DNA of 64,000 bases from Vibrio sinaloensis DSM 21326 (GTDB lineage: Bacteria > Pseudomonadota > Gammaproteobacteria > Enterobacterales > Vibrionaceae), in assembly GCF_000189275.1 (NCBI RefSeq), contig NZ_AEVT01000058.1:169221-233220 (forward strand). The letters run 5' to 3'. This document shows, piece after piece, positions 18,178-27,177 of this stretch (the first letter of the stretch is position 1; the number at the start of each line of letters is the position of its first letter). Below the pieces are notes generated by a model. That model made no database searches. It had not been told where the DNA came from and worked only from the letters and a program-made list of their open reading frames with translations. Position numbers and translations under genes: made by a program.

Positions 18178-19611
18178 TTAACTGGATGAAAGCTGAATAG
18201 GTGCTAGATAGTGGATAACCCCCGATGCATTCGCAATACGTAACTGTGACATGTCCTGAACAAACAGACGCGAAGTAAACACGGTTCGACCATTATCAGC
18301 GAAAATCTCGATGCTAGAATGATCGACAAAGATCCGTATGACCTGCTCGTCTTGAGCGCGTTTTGCATAACGAACAGTACCAAACTGCTCGGCATGCAGT
18401 TGCGACACGTTGCTCCTATCAAGGCAAAATTCAGAGCTCGACCCGCTAAACTGTAAGCACTCTTGTAAGTCATTGCCGAACAACACACAAAACTCCCCTT
18501 TTACCTCTAGCTCCAACTCAAAAGCCGGAGAGATGAGTCGCTGCTTAGGGGTGAGTGGCAATGAAGTTTGACGCAGTGCAGTGAGTTCCGTTAAAGGTTG
18601 TTGCAATAAATACTCACCTTCGACTGTTAGTTGTCGAGGTATTGTCAGCATGTGCGCCCAATAGTTTTTATCCGTAGGATATTCACTTTTTGAGTTGCCC
18701 AACCAGCCAAGGAGAATTCGTCGCCCTTGCTCATCTAAGTATGTTTGTGGCGCATAGAAATCGAAACCTTTATCAAGCTCATGCCAACCCGTATGGGTGT
18801 AGGTACATGAGTTGAAATCGATTGGATTGCCGATCATATAAACAACAGAGAAGACGTTGTTCAGATCGTATTTGCTATCACTTGCTACACCTTGGGGAGA
18901 GAAGATAAAAATGCCCAAATCATCTTGTTCAAAATAGTTAGGGCACTCCCACATGTAGCCAAAATCTTCGAGACCAATATCGATGTTACCTAAATGCACA
19001 AAACCGTCATTGCGAAAATTGTGGTACGCCGCAAGCTTACCTTTTCCATCCACCCCTTGCGCGCCCACTAGCATGTAGTGTTGGTCGTTTTGTTCAAGGA
19101 TAATCGGGTCACGAAATTCATGAGTGTAATGTTCACGATTCTCTTCTACCAAAACCCCTTTCTTACTCACCTCTCCCTGTTTGTTCATTACAGCAAATGC
19201 TTGGGTCTGGTGAATTTCCCCCATTTGATCAATGCGATTGGCGGTGTAGTAAAGGTGCAGCTCCTCTTGCTTGGCTAGCGCGACCCCAGTATAACAACCT
19301 TGCAAGTCGTACTCTTGATCTGGCCACATCGCCACACCATGGTCATAAAAATGAACGAAGTCTTGGGTCGAGACGTGATACCAGTGTTTTAAGCCATGCA
19401 CTGGCCCAAGTGGAAACCATTGGTAGAAAAGATGATGCTCACCATTGAAGAAACTCAAACCATTAGGGTCATTGAGTAAGCCATGTAGTGGAGCAATATG
19501 ATAGCTCGGATAATAAGGGTCAGATTGAGCGAGGTTTTTAATTTTATCGAGATAAGACTGAGAAACTTCACTTAACCTAACCAAACGATTTTGGCGATTG
19601 GAAAAGTCCAT
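18178..19611 (-). CDS. GH32 fructosidase (sucrose-6-phosphate hydrolase type)
   Basis: 477 residues, cytoplasmic, no signal peptide. A five-bladed propeller with the GH32 nucleophile in LLNDPNG (Asp48), the transition-state Asp in FRDP (about 167-169) and the acid/base Glu in WECPNYF (Glu222). A C-terminal beta-sandwich follows, containing VDHSSIEIFADNGR. It should split a phosphorylated fructoside delivered by the adjacent EIIBC. The start at 19611 follows GGAG. It is 51 bases after the permease gene and shares its transcript. It is distinct from the longer GH32 at 24161. Confidence 0.9.
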   Translation of the reverse strand: MDFSNRQNRLVRLSEVSQSYLDKIKNLAQSDPYYPSYHIAPLHGLLNDPNGLSFFNGEHHLFYQWFPLGPVHGLKHWYHVSTQDFVHFYDHGVAMWPDQEYDLQGCYTGVALAKQEELHLYYTANRIDQMGEIHQTQAFAVMNKQGEVSKKGVLVEENREHYTHEFRDPIILEQNDQHYMLVGAQGVDGKGKLAAYHNFRNDGFVHLGNIDIGLEDFGYMWECPNYFEQDDLGIFIFSPQGVASDSKYDLNNVFSVVYMIGNPIDFNSCTYTHTGWHELDKGFDFYAPQTYLDEQGRRILLGWLGNSKSEYPTDKNYWAHMLTIPRQLTVEGEYLLQQPLTELTALRQTSLPLTPKQRLISPAFELELEVKGEFCVLFGNDLQECLQFSGSSSEFCLDRSNVSQLHAEQFGTVRYAKRAQDEQVIRIFVDHSSIEIFADNGRTVFTSRLFVQDMSQLRIANASGVIHYLAPIQLSSS

Positions 19612-19662
19612 AACGACTCCGAAAAGAAAACGCGCCCTCAAACGTGAGGGCGCAAAAGTGAA

Positions 19663-21024
19663 CTAATTGGTTTCTTTGTAGAACAGCTTAGTGAGTATGA
19701 AAGCGCTACTGGCCGCGGCTAACATAACGACAATGTACATACCCAAACCTCCACCTAAGTAAAGCAACATACCAGGTAACATGGTCGCACCTGTCCCCGC
19801 GGAACCAATCCCAGCAATCGCGCCCAAGCAGCCACCAATAGCACCGCCAACGCAGCCATATAAGAAAGGTTTAACCCTTGGTAACGTGATGGCAAACATG
19901 GCTGGCTCGGTGATGCCAAAAAGCGCTGGTAACGCCGCACCAAACATACCTGACTTCTTCACTTTGCTGGTTTGCATCATCACAACTGCCATCGCTGCGC
20001 CAAACTGACCTGCAATGGCTGCTGTACCTAGTGGGTTGATGTAGTCAAAGCCAGTATCGGTCACCATAGCAATCGTGATCGGCACTATGGTGTGATGCAT
20101 GCCAGTCACGGCCATAAACTGAATAGCCCCACCATAAATAAGACCACCAATGCCATAAGGAATCTGTAAGAAGTACAGTACTAACTCAGTAATCAGCTTC
20201 TCAATACCCAGTAATAGAGGACCAACAAACACCAAGCCTGCAATCAGCGAAATCAATAAAGTAATAAATGGTGTAAGGATAAGATCGAGGACTTCTGGCA
20301 CGTATTTACGTGAGGTCTTTTCGACCATCGCCGCAAACCACCCCATAAACACAGCAGGAAGAATCGAGCTCTGTAATCCAGTCACTGCGATATCAAAGCC
20401 CATGAAAGGTATCATTAGCGCTTCAGCGTTGCCGAAAGCGACATCCCACTTACTGGCCAACTGTGGCGCTACCAGCATCAGCCCCAACACGATTCCTAAC
20501 ACTGGGTTACCACCGAATACCCGCATCGCCGACCAAGTCACCAGCACAGGAATAAAGATAAAGGCGGTATCGGTCAACACTTGAGACAATACAGTCAGTT
20601 GAGGAGACAACTCGACGCCAAAACCGTTAACGATAAGCCCGCGCAACCCCATTAACAGCCCCGTCGCCACCAATGCAGGGATAATCGCGACAAAGATATC
20701 AGAGAAGGTTCTTGTCACCGATTGGAATGTACTTACCTGTTCAGTTTTGGTTTTCGGCTTTTCGTCATCGATAACCTCTTCACCTTTTAATACGGCAAAG
20801 ACTTTACCAACAAACCCCGTACCTAAGATCACTTGATGCTGACCGTTTTTTTCAAAGTAGCCGTGAACACCTTCCGTCTCACTAAGAGCTTGAGCGTCAA
20901 CTTTCGTATCATCGACTGCAACGATGCGTAGTCGAGTCGCGCAATGACTCAACTGCTCGATGTTGCTTTCACCACCGAGCAAAGCCAGCACCTGATCAGC
21001 AACGACTTTTGGATCTCTTGCCAT
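19663..21024 (-). CDS. PTS fructoside permease, EIIBC (sucrose/beta-glucoside family)
   Basis: 453 residues. The EIIB domain (about 1-85) has the phosphorylated Cys28 in SHCATRLR. The EIIC domain (about 100-450) has about ten helices, GMHHTIVPI and the substrate-site motif ALFGITEPAMF. No EIIA domain is present, so it must borrow one, as sucrose permeases usually do from the glucose EIIA. It differs clearly from the EIIBC at 27178, so the two may take different fructosides. The operon continues into the GH32 gene. Confidence 0.9.
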   Translation of the reverse strand: MARDPKVVADQVLALLGGESNIEQLSHCATRLRIVAVDDTKVDAQALSETEGVHGYFEKNGQHQVILGTGFVGKVFAVLKGEEVIDDEKPKTKTEQVSTFQSVTRTFSDIFVAIIPALVATGLLMGLRGLIVNGFGVELSPQLTVLSQVLTDTAFIFIPVLVTWSAMRVFGGNPVLGIVLGLMLVAPQLASKWDVAFGNAEALMIPFMGFDIAVTGLQSSILPAVFMGWFAAMVEKTSRKYVPEVLDLILTPFITLLISLIAGLVFVGPLLLGIEKLITELVLYFLQIPYGIGGLIYGGAIQFMAVTGMHHTIVPITIAMVTDTGFDYINPLGTAAIAGQFGAAMAVVMMQTSKVKKSGMFGAALPALFGITEPAMFAITLPRVKPFLYGCVGGAIGGCLGAIAGIGSAGTGATMLPGMLLYLGGGLGMYIVVMLAAASSAFILTKLFYKETN

Positions 21025-21071
21025 TTGTTTCCTCTCCTAAGAGCACAAAAAATAACAACCTGTATTCAACA

Positions 21072-21088
21072 TGTATTAGATTAATACA
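21072..21088 (-). promoter_or_regulatory. Palindromic operator upstream of the first EIIBC
   Basis: TGTATTA-GAT-TAATACA is a perfect inverted repeat 48 bases before the EIIBC start. It is likely bound by the GntR/HutC-type regulator encoded immediately upstream. Confidence 0.6.
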
Positions 21089-21169
21089 GGTTAAATACAA
21101 GTTGAACTATTTTGTCGTGTTCAATGACCAATTATTGCGTCCAATCACAATTTTCATGGGAGTTCTGAT

Positions 21170-21183
21170 TTGTATAAATACAA
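21170..21183 (-). promoter_or_regulatory. Second palindromic operator upstream of the first EIIBC
   Basis: TTGTAT-AA-ATACAA is a perfect palindrome sharing the TGTAT/ATACA core with the site at 21072. It adjoins the terminator of the regulator gene, so the two sites may frame the EIIBC promoter. Confidence 0.5.
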
Positions 21184-21206
21184 AAAAGCCCCACAAATGT
21201 GAGGCT
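21181..21206 (-). terminator. Terminator of the GntR-type regulator gene
   Basis: GAGCCTCACATTTGTGGGGCT on the minus strand forms a stem with one mismatch, followed by a run of six T. It separates the regulator transcript from the EIIBC-GH32 transcript. Confidence 0.65.
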
Positions 21207-21210
21207 CCGT

Positions 21211-21936
21211 TTACGCTCTGGCGGTAATTTCAAAGTCATACACACTGGATTTGTAGTAAACAATGGAATACTCATACACACGTTGTTCACTCAAGTAGTT
21301 TTGCGACTGGTTAATCAAAATAGGCTCTGAGGCTGGCACCGACAATAATGATTGAATCCGCTCATCTGGCAGCGCTGGAATCAGTTTCTGTTGAGTCTTG
21401 ACCATTTGAATACCTTGCTGACTCAAGTAATCAAATTTAGAGCCGAGCAAATCATCATGATTGAGTGATGGCAAGATCTCTCTGGGAATATAAAACTCCT
21501 CATAAGAGACGACTTGATCATTCACTAAACGTCGTCTCGCCGCACAATTCACCCTAGCCCCCACAGCAATGTTCAACTTAGCGGCAATGTCTGCGCTAGC
21601 CTCAATAACCGTAAAAGAGTCGACCAAATTTTTAGCTTTGAGTCCTGATCCAGCGGCCTCTTGGGCAAAACCAGACATCGACAGAAAATCATGGCGAAGC
21701 TTAGTCGGTTTAACAAAGGTGCCTTTGCCTTTTTCTGCAAACGTGTAGCCCTGCTCATTAAGATACGCGAGTGCTTTACGGACTGTCACTCGGCTGACTT
21801 TTAGTTGTTCAACCAACTGATTTTCAGAGGGTAAACGGCTGCCCGCAGGAAACACTCCCTGATCGATTCGCTGTTTTAGGTCTTCGGCCACTTGCAAATA
21901 AAGCGGCAATGATTGGTGCGTATAAATGTCAGTCAT
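21211..21936 (-). CDS. GntR-family regulator, HutC/UTRA type
   Basis: 241 residues. Winged helix at about 10-75 with the usual GSRLPSENQLVEQLKVSRVTVRKAL, then a UTRA effector domain (about 95-235) that in this family binds a sugar phosphate or similar ligand. It begins three bases after the LacI-type gene ends, so the two regulators are cotranscribed. Palindromes between this gene and the EIIBC gene are its probable targets. Confidence 0.9.
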   Translation of the reverse strand: MTDIYTHQSLPLYLQVAEDLKQRIDQGVFPAGSRLPSENQLVEQLKVSRVTVRKALAYLNEQGYTFAEKGKGTFVKPTKLRHDFLSMSGFAQEAAGSGLKAKNLVDSFTVIEASADIAAKLNIAVGARVNCAARRRLVNDQVVSYEEFYIPREILPSLNHDDLLGSKFDYLSQQGIQMVKTQQKLIPALPDERIQSLLSVPASEPILINQSQNYLSEQRVYEYSIVYYKSSVYDFEITARA

Positions 21937-21939
21937 AGT

Positions 21940-22938
21940 TTATCGTCGGTAGTGAATCTTTGCGGGAAAAGAGAGTCGCTCTGGTTGACGGTTTGGCTGA
22001 TTCAATAACGCCTTGCCCTCGTCAAACAAGGCCTGAGCAATTAAATCGCAATCTTGTTCTACCGAGTCTATTTTGATCGGCAGGCAATCGAGGATGTCGT
22101 AGTTATCAAAGGTCGCGATTTGGATGTCCGCTGAAAGCAAATCATGCTCAGTCAGATAACGCAGTACTCCTTCAAGCAAAGAGTATGATGCCGTAAATAT
22201 CGCCTGAGGCGCTTTCCCATGCTGCGACATGATCGTCGCCATCATCTCGTATCCAGAAGACGGCTGGTAATCCTTGTTCAATACATGCTGTGGCTGGAAA
22301 GCGATCCCAGCTTGATGCAAACCAGCTTGGTAACCAGCAAAACGGTCTTTACTCGGAGATAGGTCCATTTGACCACCAATATAAAAACACTCCTCAAGAC
22401 CTTGTACCAAATGCGCAACCACTTGTTGCGTCGCGCTGGCGGAGTCGGTTTTGATATTGGTAAATACGCTCTCTTCAATCACGCGGTCAAAAAGAATGAT
22501 CGGGGTCGTTTGTTTCACTTGATGAAAGTAGCTCTCGCTCGTTAACGAGGTGGCAATGAACAATACGTCAACTTGTCTATCCACTAAGCTTTGGATGACC
22601 TGTTTCTCCATTTCAGGATCATCGTCGGAGGACGCTATCAGTAGTTGGTAGCCCTGACTTCGACATAGTACTTCGAGCTTCTTGGCAATGGTCGCGAAAC
22701 CCATGTTGGTTAAATCAGGAATAACAAGACCAGCAGTGTATGTCTGCTTCGATTTCAGTGCACGAGCATAAATACTCGGTGAGTAGTTATGTGCAAAGGC
22801 GATCGCCTCAACTTTTTTCACCGTCTCTTCGTTAATACGATGTTTTTTCGCGTGGCCGTTGAGAACAAAACTCACCGTTGATTTTGACACTCCCGCTAAC
22901 TCAGCAATGTCTGCCAGCTTAAACTTTTTGGTGGTCAT
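21940..22938 (-). CDS. scrR: LacI-family regulator, ScrR/Cra-like
   Basis: 332 residues. Helix-turn-helix KLADIAELAGVSKSTVSFVLNG (about 6-27) with a Cra/ScrR-like hinge segment, followed by a periplasmic-binding-protein fold. It is divergent from the fructokinase gene, with the palindrome GCTAAATCGTTTTAGC between them, the usual arrangement for a sucrose/fructoside repressor relieved by fructose or a fructose phosphate. The symbol is by similarity of pattern and context. A second LacI regulator sits at 25944. Confidence 0.8.
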   Translation of the reverse strand: MTTKKFKLADIAELAGVSKSTVSFVLNGHAKKHRINEETVKKVEAIAFAHNYSPSIYARALKSKQTYTAGLVIPDLTNMGFATIAKKLEVLCRSQGYQLLIASSDDDPEMEKQVIQSLVDRQVDVLFIATSLTSESYFHQVKQTTPIILFDRVIEESVFTNIKTDSASATQQVVAHLVQGLEECFYIGGQMDLSPSKDRFAGYQAGLHQAGIAFQPQHVLNKDYQPSSGYEMMATIMSQHGKAPQAIFTASYSLLEGVLRYLTEHDLLSADIQIATFDNYDILDCLPIKIDSVEQDCDLIAQALFDEGKALLNQPNRQPERLSFPAKIHYRR

Positions 22939-23117
22939 TCTTATCCTGTATTTACCTAGAGGTGTTTGACGTTCATCGCCCTATTCTACTGACCTAGAGA
23001 AAGATTTCTAACGCTTTACTAGGCGAACATGCCTTGGGATCCAAATTGAGATAAAAAGATCGCCACGGATCACAAAACGCTTCCCATATCGGCATTATAG
23101 CCTAAACGAACTAGATT

Positions 23118-23133
23118 GCTAAATCGTTTTAGC
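23118..23133 (+). promoter_or_regulatory. LacI/ScrR-type operator
   Basis: GCTAAA-TCGT-TTTAGC is a clear inverted repeat in the divergent region between the LacI-type regulator and fructokinase genes, 44 bases before the fructokinase start. Confidence 0.7.
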
Positions 23134-23177
23134 CTTATAATTAGCCTATCCTAATTGAAAGACTAGAGGTGACAATT

Positions 23178-24095
23178 ATGAACAGAGTATGGGTAACAGG
23201 AGACGCTGTTGTTGACTTGATTCCAGATACGGAATCTACCTACCTTAAATGTCCAGGTGGTGCTCCCGCAAACGTAGCTGTGGCTATTGCACGCCTTGGA
23301 GGCCAAGCGGCTTTTTTTGGGCGCGTAGGCCAAGATCCACTCGGTCGCTTTATGAAGCAAACATTGACCGCAGAACGCGTAGACACTGAGTTTATGCGAC
23401 TCGACGATAAACAACGCACCTCTACTGTGATTGTCGATCTTGATGATTCAGGTGAGCGTAGCTTTACCTTTATGGTCAAACCCAGTGCCGATCAGTTCCT
23501 TCAACTAGAGGATTTACCTCAGTTCCAATCGGGAGATTGGCTGCATGTCTGCTCGATTGCATTGGCTAACGAACCGAGCCGCAGCAGCACTCTTGAAGCG
23601 ATGCGCCAAATTAAAGCCGCAGGCGGATTTGTTAGCTTCGATCCAAATCTGCGTGAAGAAGTATGGGCAGAGCCAGCTGAATTAAAACCTGTTGTCAGCC
23701 AAGCCATCGAACTGGCAGATGTGGTTAAGTTCTCTGACGACGAGCTTATGTTTCTTACTGAAACCAATACATTAGCCGCAGGTTTAACCGCCGTTGAAAA
23801 GTATCACAATACGTTAGTCTTGATTACTCAAGGAGCGAAAGGCGCACTGGTCGTATTCAATAACGAGCAGCGCTTGATATCAGGTCAAGCAGTGAAGCCC
23901 GTTGATACGACGGGCGCGGGTGACGCATTCGTAGGTGGCTTGTTAGCCAAGCTATCGCAACACAAGGATTGGGCGAACCACTCTAGTATTGAGGCAGCAG
24001 TTCAATGGGCGAACGGTTGTGGCGCTTTGGCGACAACTCAGAAAGGCGCAATGACGGCGCTGCCCAGCGAGCAAGCATTACTCGAATACATCTAA
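23178..24095 (+). CDS. scrK: Fructokinase, PfkB family
   Basis: 305 residues. It phosphorylates the fructose freed by the GH32 enzymes to fructose-6-phosphate. PfkB signatures are present: CPGGAPANVAVAIARLGG near the N-terminus and DTTGAGDAFVGGLLAKL near the C-terminus, holding the catalytic Asp. The ATG at 23178 with GAGGTGA upstream is preferred to the in-frame GTG at 23169, which would leave no room for a ribosome site. It is followed directly by a strong terminator. Confidence 0.92.
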   Translation: MNRVWVTGDAVVDLIPDTESTYLKCPGGAPANVAVAIARLGGQAAFFGRVGQDPLGRFMKQTLTAERVDTEFMRLDDKQRTSTVIVDLDDSGERSFTFMVKPSADQFLQLEDLPQFQSGDWLHVCSIALANEPSRSSTLEAMRQIKAAGGFVSFDPNLREEVWAEPAELKPVVSQAIELADVVKFSDDELMFLTETNTLAAGLTAVEKYHNTLVLITQGAKGALVVFNNEQRLISGQAVKPVDTTGAGDAFVGGLLAKLSQHKDWANHSSIEAAVQWANGCGALATTQKGAMTALPSEQALLEYI

Positions 24096-24117
24096 CACCT
24101 TGCTCTAAACAACAGAA

Positions 24118-24148
24118 AGCCCCAAGTGATCATACTTGGGGCTTTTTT
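24118..24148 (+). terminator. Terminator of the fructokinase gene
   Basis: AGCCCCAAGT pairs with ACTTGGGGCT and six T follow. It separates the fructokinase gene from the convergent GH32 gene. Confidence 0.9.
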
Positions 24149-24160
24149 GATTGATGCGAT

Positions 24161-25789
24161 TTAACTTTTAAAAGGTGCGTGGCTCGCATTCAAGCGCTTG
24201 ATTCGCGCTTGCGTCGGTTTACCGTTTAATGAAATGCCCGTCGAATCTGGAGCCGTGAACACACGAGAAGTCATCACCGCTTCCCCACCATTAACGAACA
24301 CTTCAACCGAAGAGCGATCAGCGAGAATACGTAGCTTAACGGTGTCACTGGTTAATGGCAGCTCGCGTATCGTATCCTGAGCTCGATTGAGGGTTTGGGA
24401 GCGATCCATTACTAACACTTGGTGCTCAGCATCCGCGGTTATGGTCAGCTTATGCTGGCTGCCTTCAAACAGATTTAATTGACTGCCCCACTCAAGCTCT
24501 AGGGTCAAATCAAAACTCTTAGTTTCAAGGTTATAAGCGCTATTGCTGAGCGTCACTGTCTGCTCGGGTTGAGCCAATGTTTCAATTTCTGCAACTGGCC
24601 ATTGCACCAATTGACCATTATTTACCGATAACTCACGCATTGCTGTTAACTGGTGAATCCAGCCATTGTCTGCGGAAGGCTGGTCAATCTCATCCGGTAG
24701 CCCCATCCAGCCGCACATCACGCGTCGGCCATCAGGTGTCAACATGGTCTGTGGTGCGTAGAAGTCGAAGCCGTAATCAAGGTGTTGAAAATCCGACAGC
24801 TCCAGCCCGTTTTCGGTACTCAATGTGGCGCGGGCAATACCATTGTGATGGGGAATCGTGTTATGAGCAGAGAACGAATCGATGCCCTGTGGACCAATGA
24901 CGGCAAAGCTAATCTCCGAAATGGTAAACAGATCCGGACACTCCCACATATAACCAAAGTCACCAAACTCTTGACCAAATACCCCTTCAAATTGCCAATC
25001 GAGCAAATCTTCGGAACGATAAACGGCTAGACGACCTTTAAGCTCGGTAGTTTGAGCACCGAGCAACATCAGCCAAGCGTCGTTGTGGCGAATAATTTTA
25101 GGGTCTCGGATATGCGGTGTTACCCCGTCGGGGAGCCCCTCGATCACGGGACCATGTTTGGTAAAATGGAAGCCGTCTTGTGAGATTGCTAAACACTGGG
25201 TGGTATGGCGATCGCGCTGCTCACCAATTCGTGTGTTTCCGGTATAAAACAGCATAAGTTGATTTTCATGACTCAATGCATGACCTGAGAACACGCCATG
25301 GGCATCAAACCAGTCAGAAGGTGTCAATGCGACAGGTTGCCACTGCCAGTTGACTAAATCAGCACTGGTAAGGTGGGCCCAATACTTATCCTTGTGCTGG
25401 CAAGCATGCGGATACCATTGATAAAACAGGTGGTACTCACCGTTATGGTAAATAAAACCATTAGGGTCATTGAGTAGGCCCTGTGGTGGTGAGATATGCC
25501 AGCTTGGTCTGTAGTCACAGTCTACCGGTTCAGCCTTAACGGCTAACGCGATTTGTTGCTGCTCAGCAATGTAACGGCCAATTTGCAGTAATGCCTCATC
25601 ATCAAAAGAGTGAGTACGTTTAAACACCACTTGATGCTCACCAAGCACCTCCCTTATCGCAATAATTAGGTGACTAGTGCCGACTTGGCTCACCTCTTTG
25701 ACCGCAAAAATGAGCTCATCATCAGGGGTTAGGACTCGAGTAATATTGTTTTTTCCACCGCAGAGGGAAAGATAGTGCTCAACAGACAT
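24161..25789 (-). CDS. scrB: Sucrose-6-phosphate hydrolase, GH32
   Basis: 542 residues. After an N-terminal extension of about 95 residues not found in the other GH32 here, the catalytic motifs follow: nucleophile Asp108 in LLNDPNG, IRDP (227-230) and acid/base Glu283 in WECPDLF. A C-terminal beta-sandwich follows, with ADRSSVEVFVNGG. No signal peptide, so it acts in the cytoplasm on the phosphorylated disaccharide imported by the EIIBC at 27178. The two genes share an almost identical upstream operator. Confidence 0.88.
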   Translation of the reverse strand: MSVEHYLSLCGGKNNITRVLTPDDELIFAVKEVSQVGTSHLIIAIREVLGEHQVVFKRTHSFDDEALLQIGRYIAEQQQIALAVKAEPVDCDYRPSWHISPPQGLLNDPNGFIYHNGEYHLFYQWYPHACQHKDKYWAHLTSADLVNWQWQPVALTPSDWFDAHGVFSGHALSHENQLMLFYTGNTRIGEQRDRHTTQCLAISQDGFHFTKHGPVIEGLPDGVTPHIRDPKIIRHNDAWLMLLGAQTTELKGRLAVYRSEDLLDWQFEGVFGQEFGDFGYMWECPDLFTISEISFAVIGPQGIDSFSAHNTIPHHNGIARATLSTENGLELSDFQHLDYGFDFYAPQTMLTPDGRRVMCGWMGLPDEIDQPSADNGWIHQLTAMRELSVNNGQLVQWPVAEIETLAQPEQTVTLSNSAYNLETKSFDLTLELEWGSQLNLFEGSQHKLTITADAEHQVLVMDRSQTLNRAQDTIRELPLTSDTVKLRILADRSSVEVFVNGGEAVMTSRVFTAPDSTGISLNGKPTQARIKRLNASHAPFKS

Positions 25790-25806
25790 TAAAACTTACC
25801 TAAAAA

Positions 25807-25824
25807 TTGGGAACGTTTGCAAAA
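25807..25824 (-). promoter_or_regulatory. LacI-type operator upstream of scrB
   Basis: TTGGGAACGTTTGCAAAA is the exact reverse complement, over 17 bases, of the site at 27097-27113 upstream of the EIIBC gene. Its halves pair around a central CG as in LacI-family operators. It sits just upstream of the GH32 start. Confidence 0.75.
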
Positions 25825-25894
25825 CTACATGATCATGCTAAAAACTACAAGATATGACGTGTTGTTTATGGCGACAAGCCGTGATCCCACGCAC

Positions 25895-25920
25895 AAAAAA
25901 AGCCTGATGATTCAGGCTTT
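25895..25920 (-). terminator. Terminator of the second LacI-type gene
   Basis: AAAGCCTGA pairs with TTCAGGCTTT, with a long T run on the minus strand. It isolates the regulator from scrB. Confidence 0.85.
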
Positions 25921-25943
25921 CGATTAGGTGGCTAACGACACTG

Positions 25944-26933
25944 TTAACAGGTTTCTCTATCTACATTCTGGAATGTTAAGACCAACTTACTCATGACTTG
26001 GGGCTTACCTTCAATGAGCTCCAATAGCATCTTCGCACCACTTTCCCCTGCTTTATCAAAGGCATAGTTAAATGTAGATAAGCTTGGTGAGTTAATATAA
26101 CCCAACTCATCATTACCAACACCTAACACCTTAACCTGCTGGCCCACTTCAATTCCCGCTTCTTGTAGGGCTTTAATCGCTCCGACGGCAATCCGGTCGG
26201 TGGCACAAAAGACACCATCTACGCTTGGATGCTCTTGAAGTATTTGTTTCATATTGGCATAGCCAGAATCGATGCTGAATTCTCCGTGATTGTGGAACAG
26301 AAGCGTTTTACTACCAGCCATGTTCAATGCCTGTATCAAGCCATCAGAGCGCAGCTTGTCTACCGCTAAATCGGAATCTGCCACACCAATAAAGCCAATC
26401 TGCTCACAACCCGCCGCCATTAATCGATTGCCCGCTTCAAAGCCTACCCTTAGGTCGTCATGAACAACGCTAGGAATATTGAACAGAGAGCCATCTTGTC
26501 CCACCAGCACAACGGGGGCTTGAGACTGGGATATCGCTTTAACCAAATCAGCATCGATGTGAGTCGCATACAGCACTATCCCTTCAACGCGCTTTTGGTT
26601 AAATAGTTGAATGTATTCGATTTCCCGCTCATTTGACTGCTGTGTGCTGGCCAGCAACACTTGTTTCCCAGCCCATTCAAATATGCGGCTTAAACCATCA
26701 ATCCCCTGCGCCGTCGCGTGAGAAGAAACTCGAGGCACAATAACGCCAACCAGATTGGTCTTTTGTGATTTTAGGTCTTTCGCGACCTGATTGACCACAT
26801 AGCCGACCTCTTCTACCGCCTTCATCACTTTTATTTTGGTGGCTTCTTTCACACCGTATTCGTTATTAATGACACGAGAAACGGTCGATTTCGAAACGCC
26901 AGCCAACTGTGCAACGTCATGTAAGCTTGCCAT
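25944..26933 (-). CDS. scrR: LacI-family sucrose repressor
   Basis: 329 residues. Helix-turn-helix SLHDVAQLAGVSKSTVSRVIN at the N-terminus, then the periplasmic-binding-protein-like effector domain, with the conserved GVFCATDRIAVGAIKAL region. The start at 26933 removes 20 non-homologous residues of the longer frame. It is divergent from the EIIBC gene, and operators with a central CG lie before its own start, before the EIIBC and before scrB. This is the likely true sucrose repressor of the scrA-scrB unit. Confidence 0.82.
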   Translation of the reverse strand: MASLHDVAQLAGVSKSTVSRVINNEYGVKEATKIKVMKAVEEVGYVVNQVAKDLKSQKTNLVGVIVPRVSSHATAQGIDGLSRIFEWAGKQVLLASTQQSNEREIEYIQLFNQKRVEGIVLYATHIDADLVKAISQSQAPVVLVGQDGSLFNIPSVVHDDLRVGFEAGNRLMAAGCEQIGFIGVADSDLAVDKLRSDGLIQALNMAGSKTLLFHNHGEFSIDSGYANMKQILQEHPSVDGVFCATDRIAVGAIKALQEAGIEVGQQVKVLGVGNDELGYINSPSLSTFNYAFDKAGESGAKMLLELIEGKPQVMSKLVLTFQNVDRETC

Positions 26934-27000
26934 GAAGTGATCTCTTAATAAGTTATTGGGATTCTTTGCAAAAACTACCAGATTTGGGAACAAAATCCAC

Positions 27001-27022
27001 TTTGCCCAAACGGTTTAGCAAA
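27001..27022 (-). promoter_or_regulatory. LacI-type operator upstream of the second LacI regulator
   Basis: An inverted repeat of two 11-base halves, TTTGCCCAAAC and GGTTTAGCAAA, pairing at 8 of 11 positions around a central CG. It suggests autoregulation. Confidence 0.55.
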
Positions 27023-27096
27023 ATATTTTAGCAGATCCATCTCACATAAAAACCTAATATGTTTTGACTGAATCTTATAGATCGCCAAAAATCCAC

Positions 27097-27113
27097 TTTG
27101 CAAACGTTCCCAA
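27097..27113 (+). promoter_or_regulatory. LacI-type operator upstream of scrA
   Basis: TTTGCAAACGTTCCCAA, about 65 bases before the EIIBC start, is identical in reverse to the site before scrB. A single repressor is therefore likely to control both. Confidence 0.75.
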
Positions 27114-27177
27114 AAAGTATTCAACACCTTTTTGAACTATTAACTAAATAAGCAAAAGATAACAACCGGGGTTTGGA

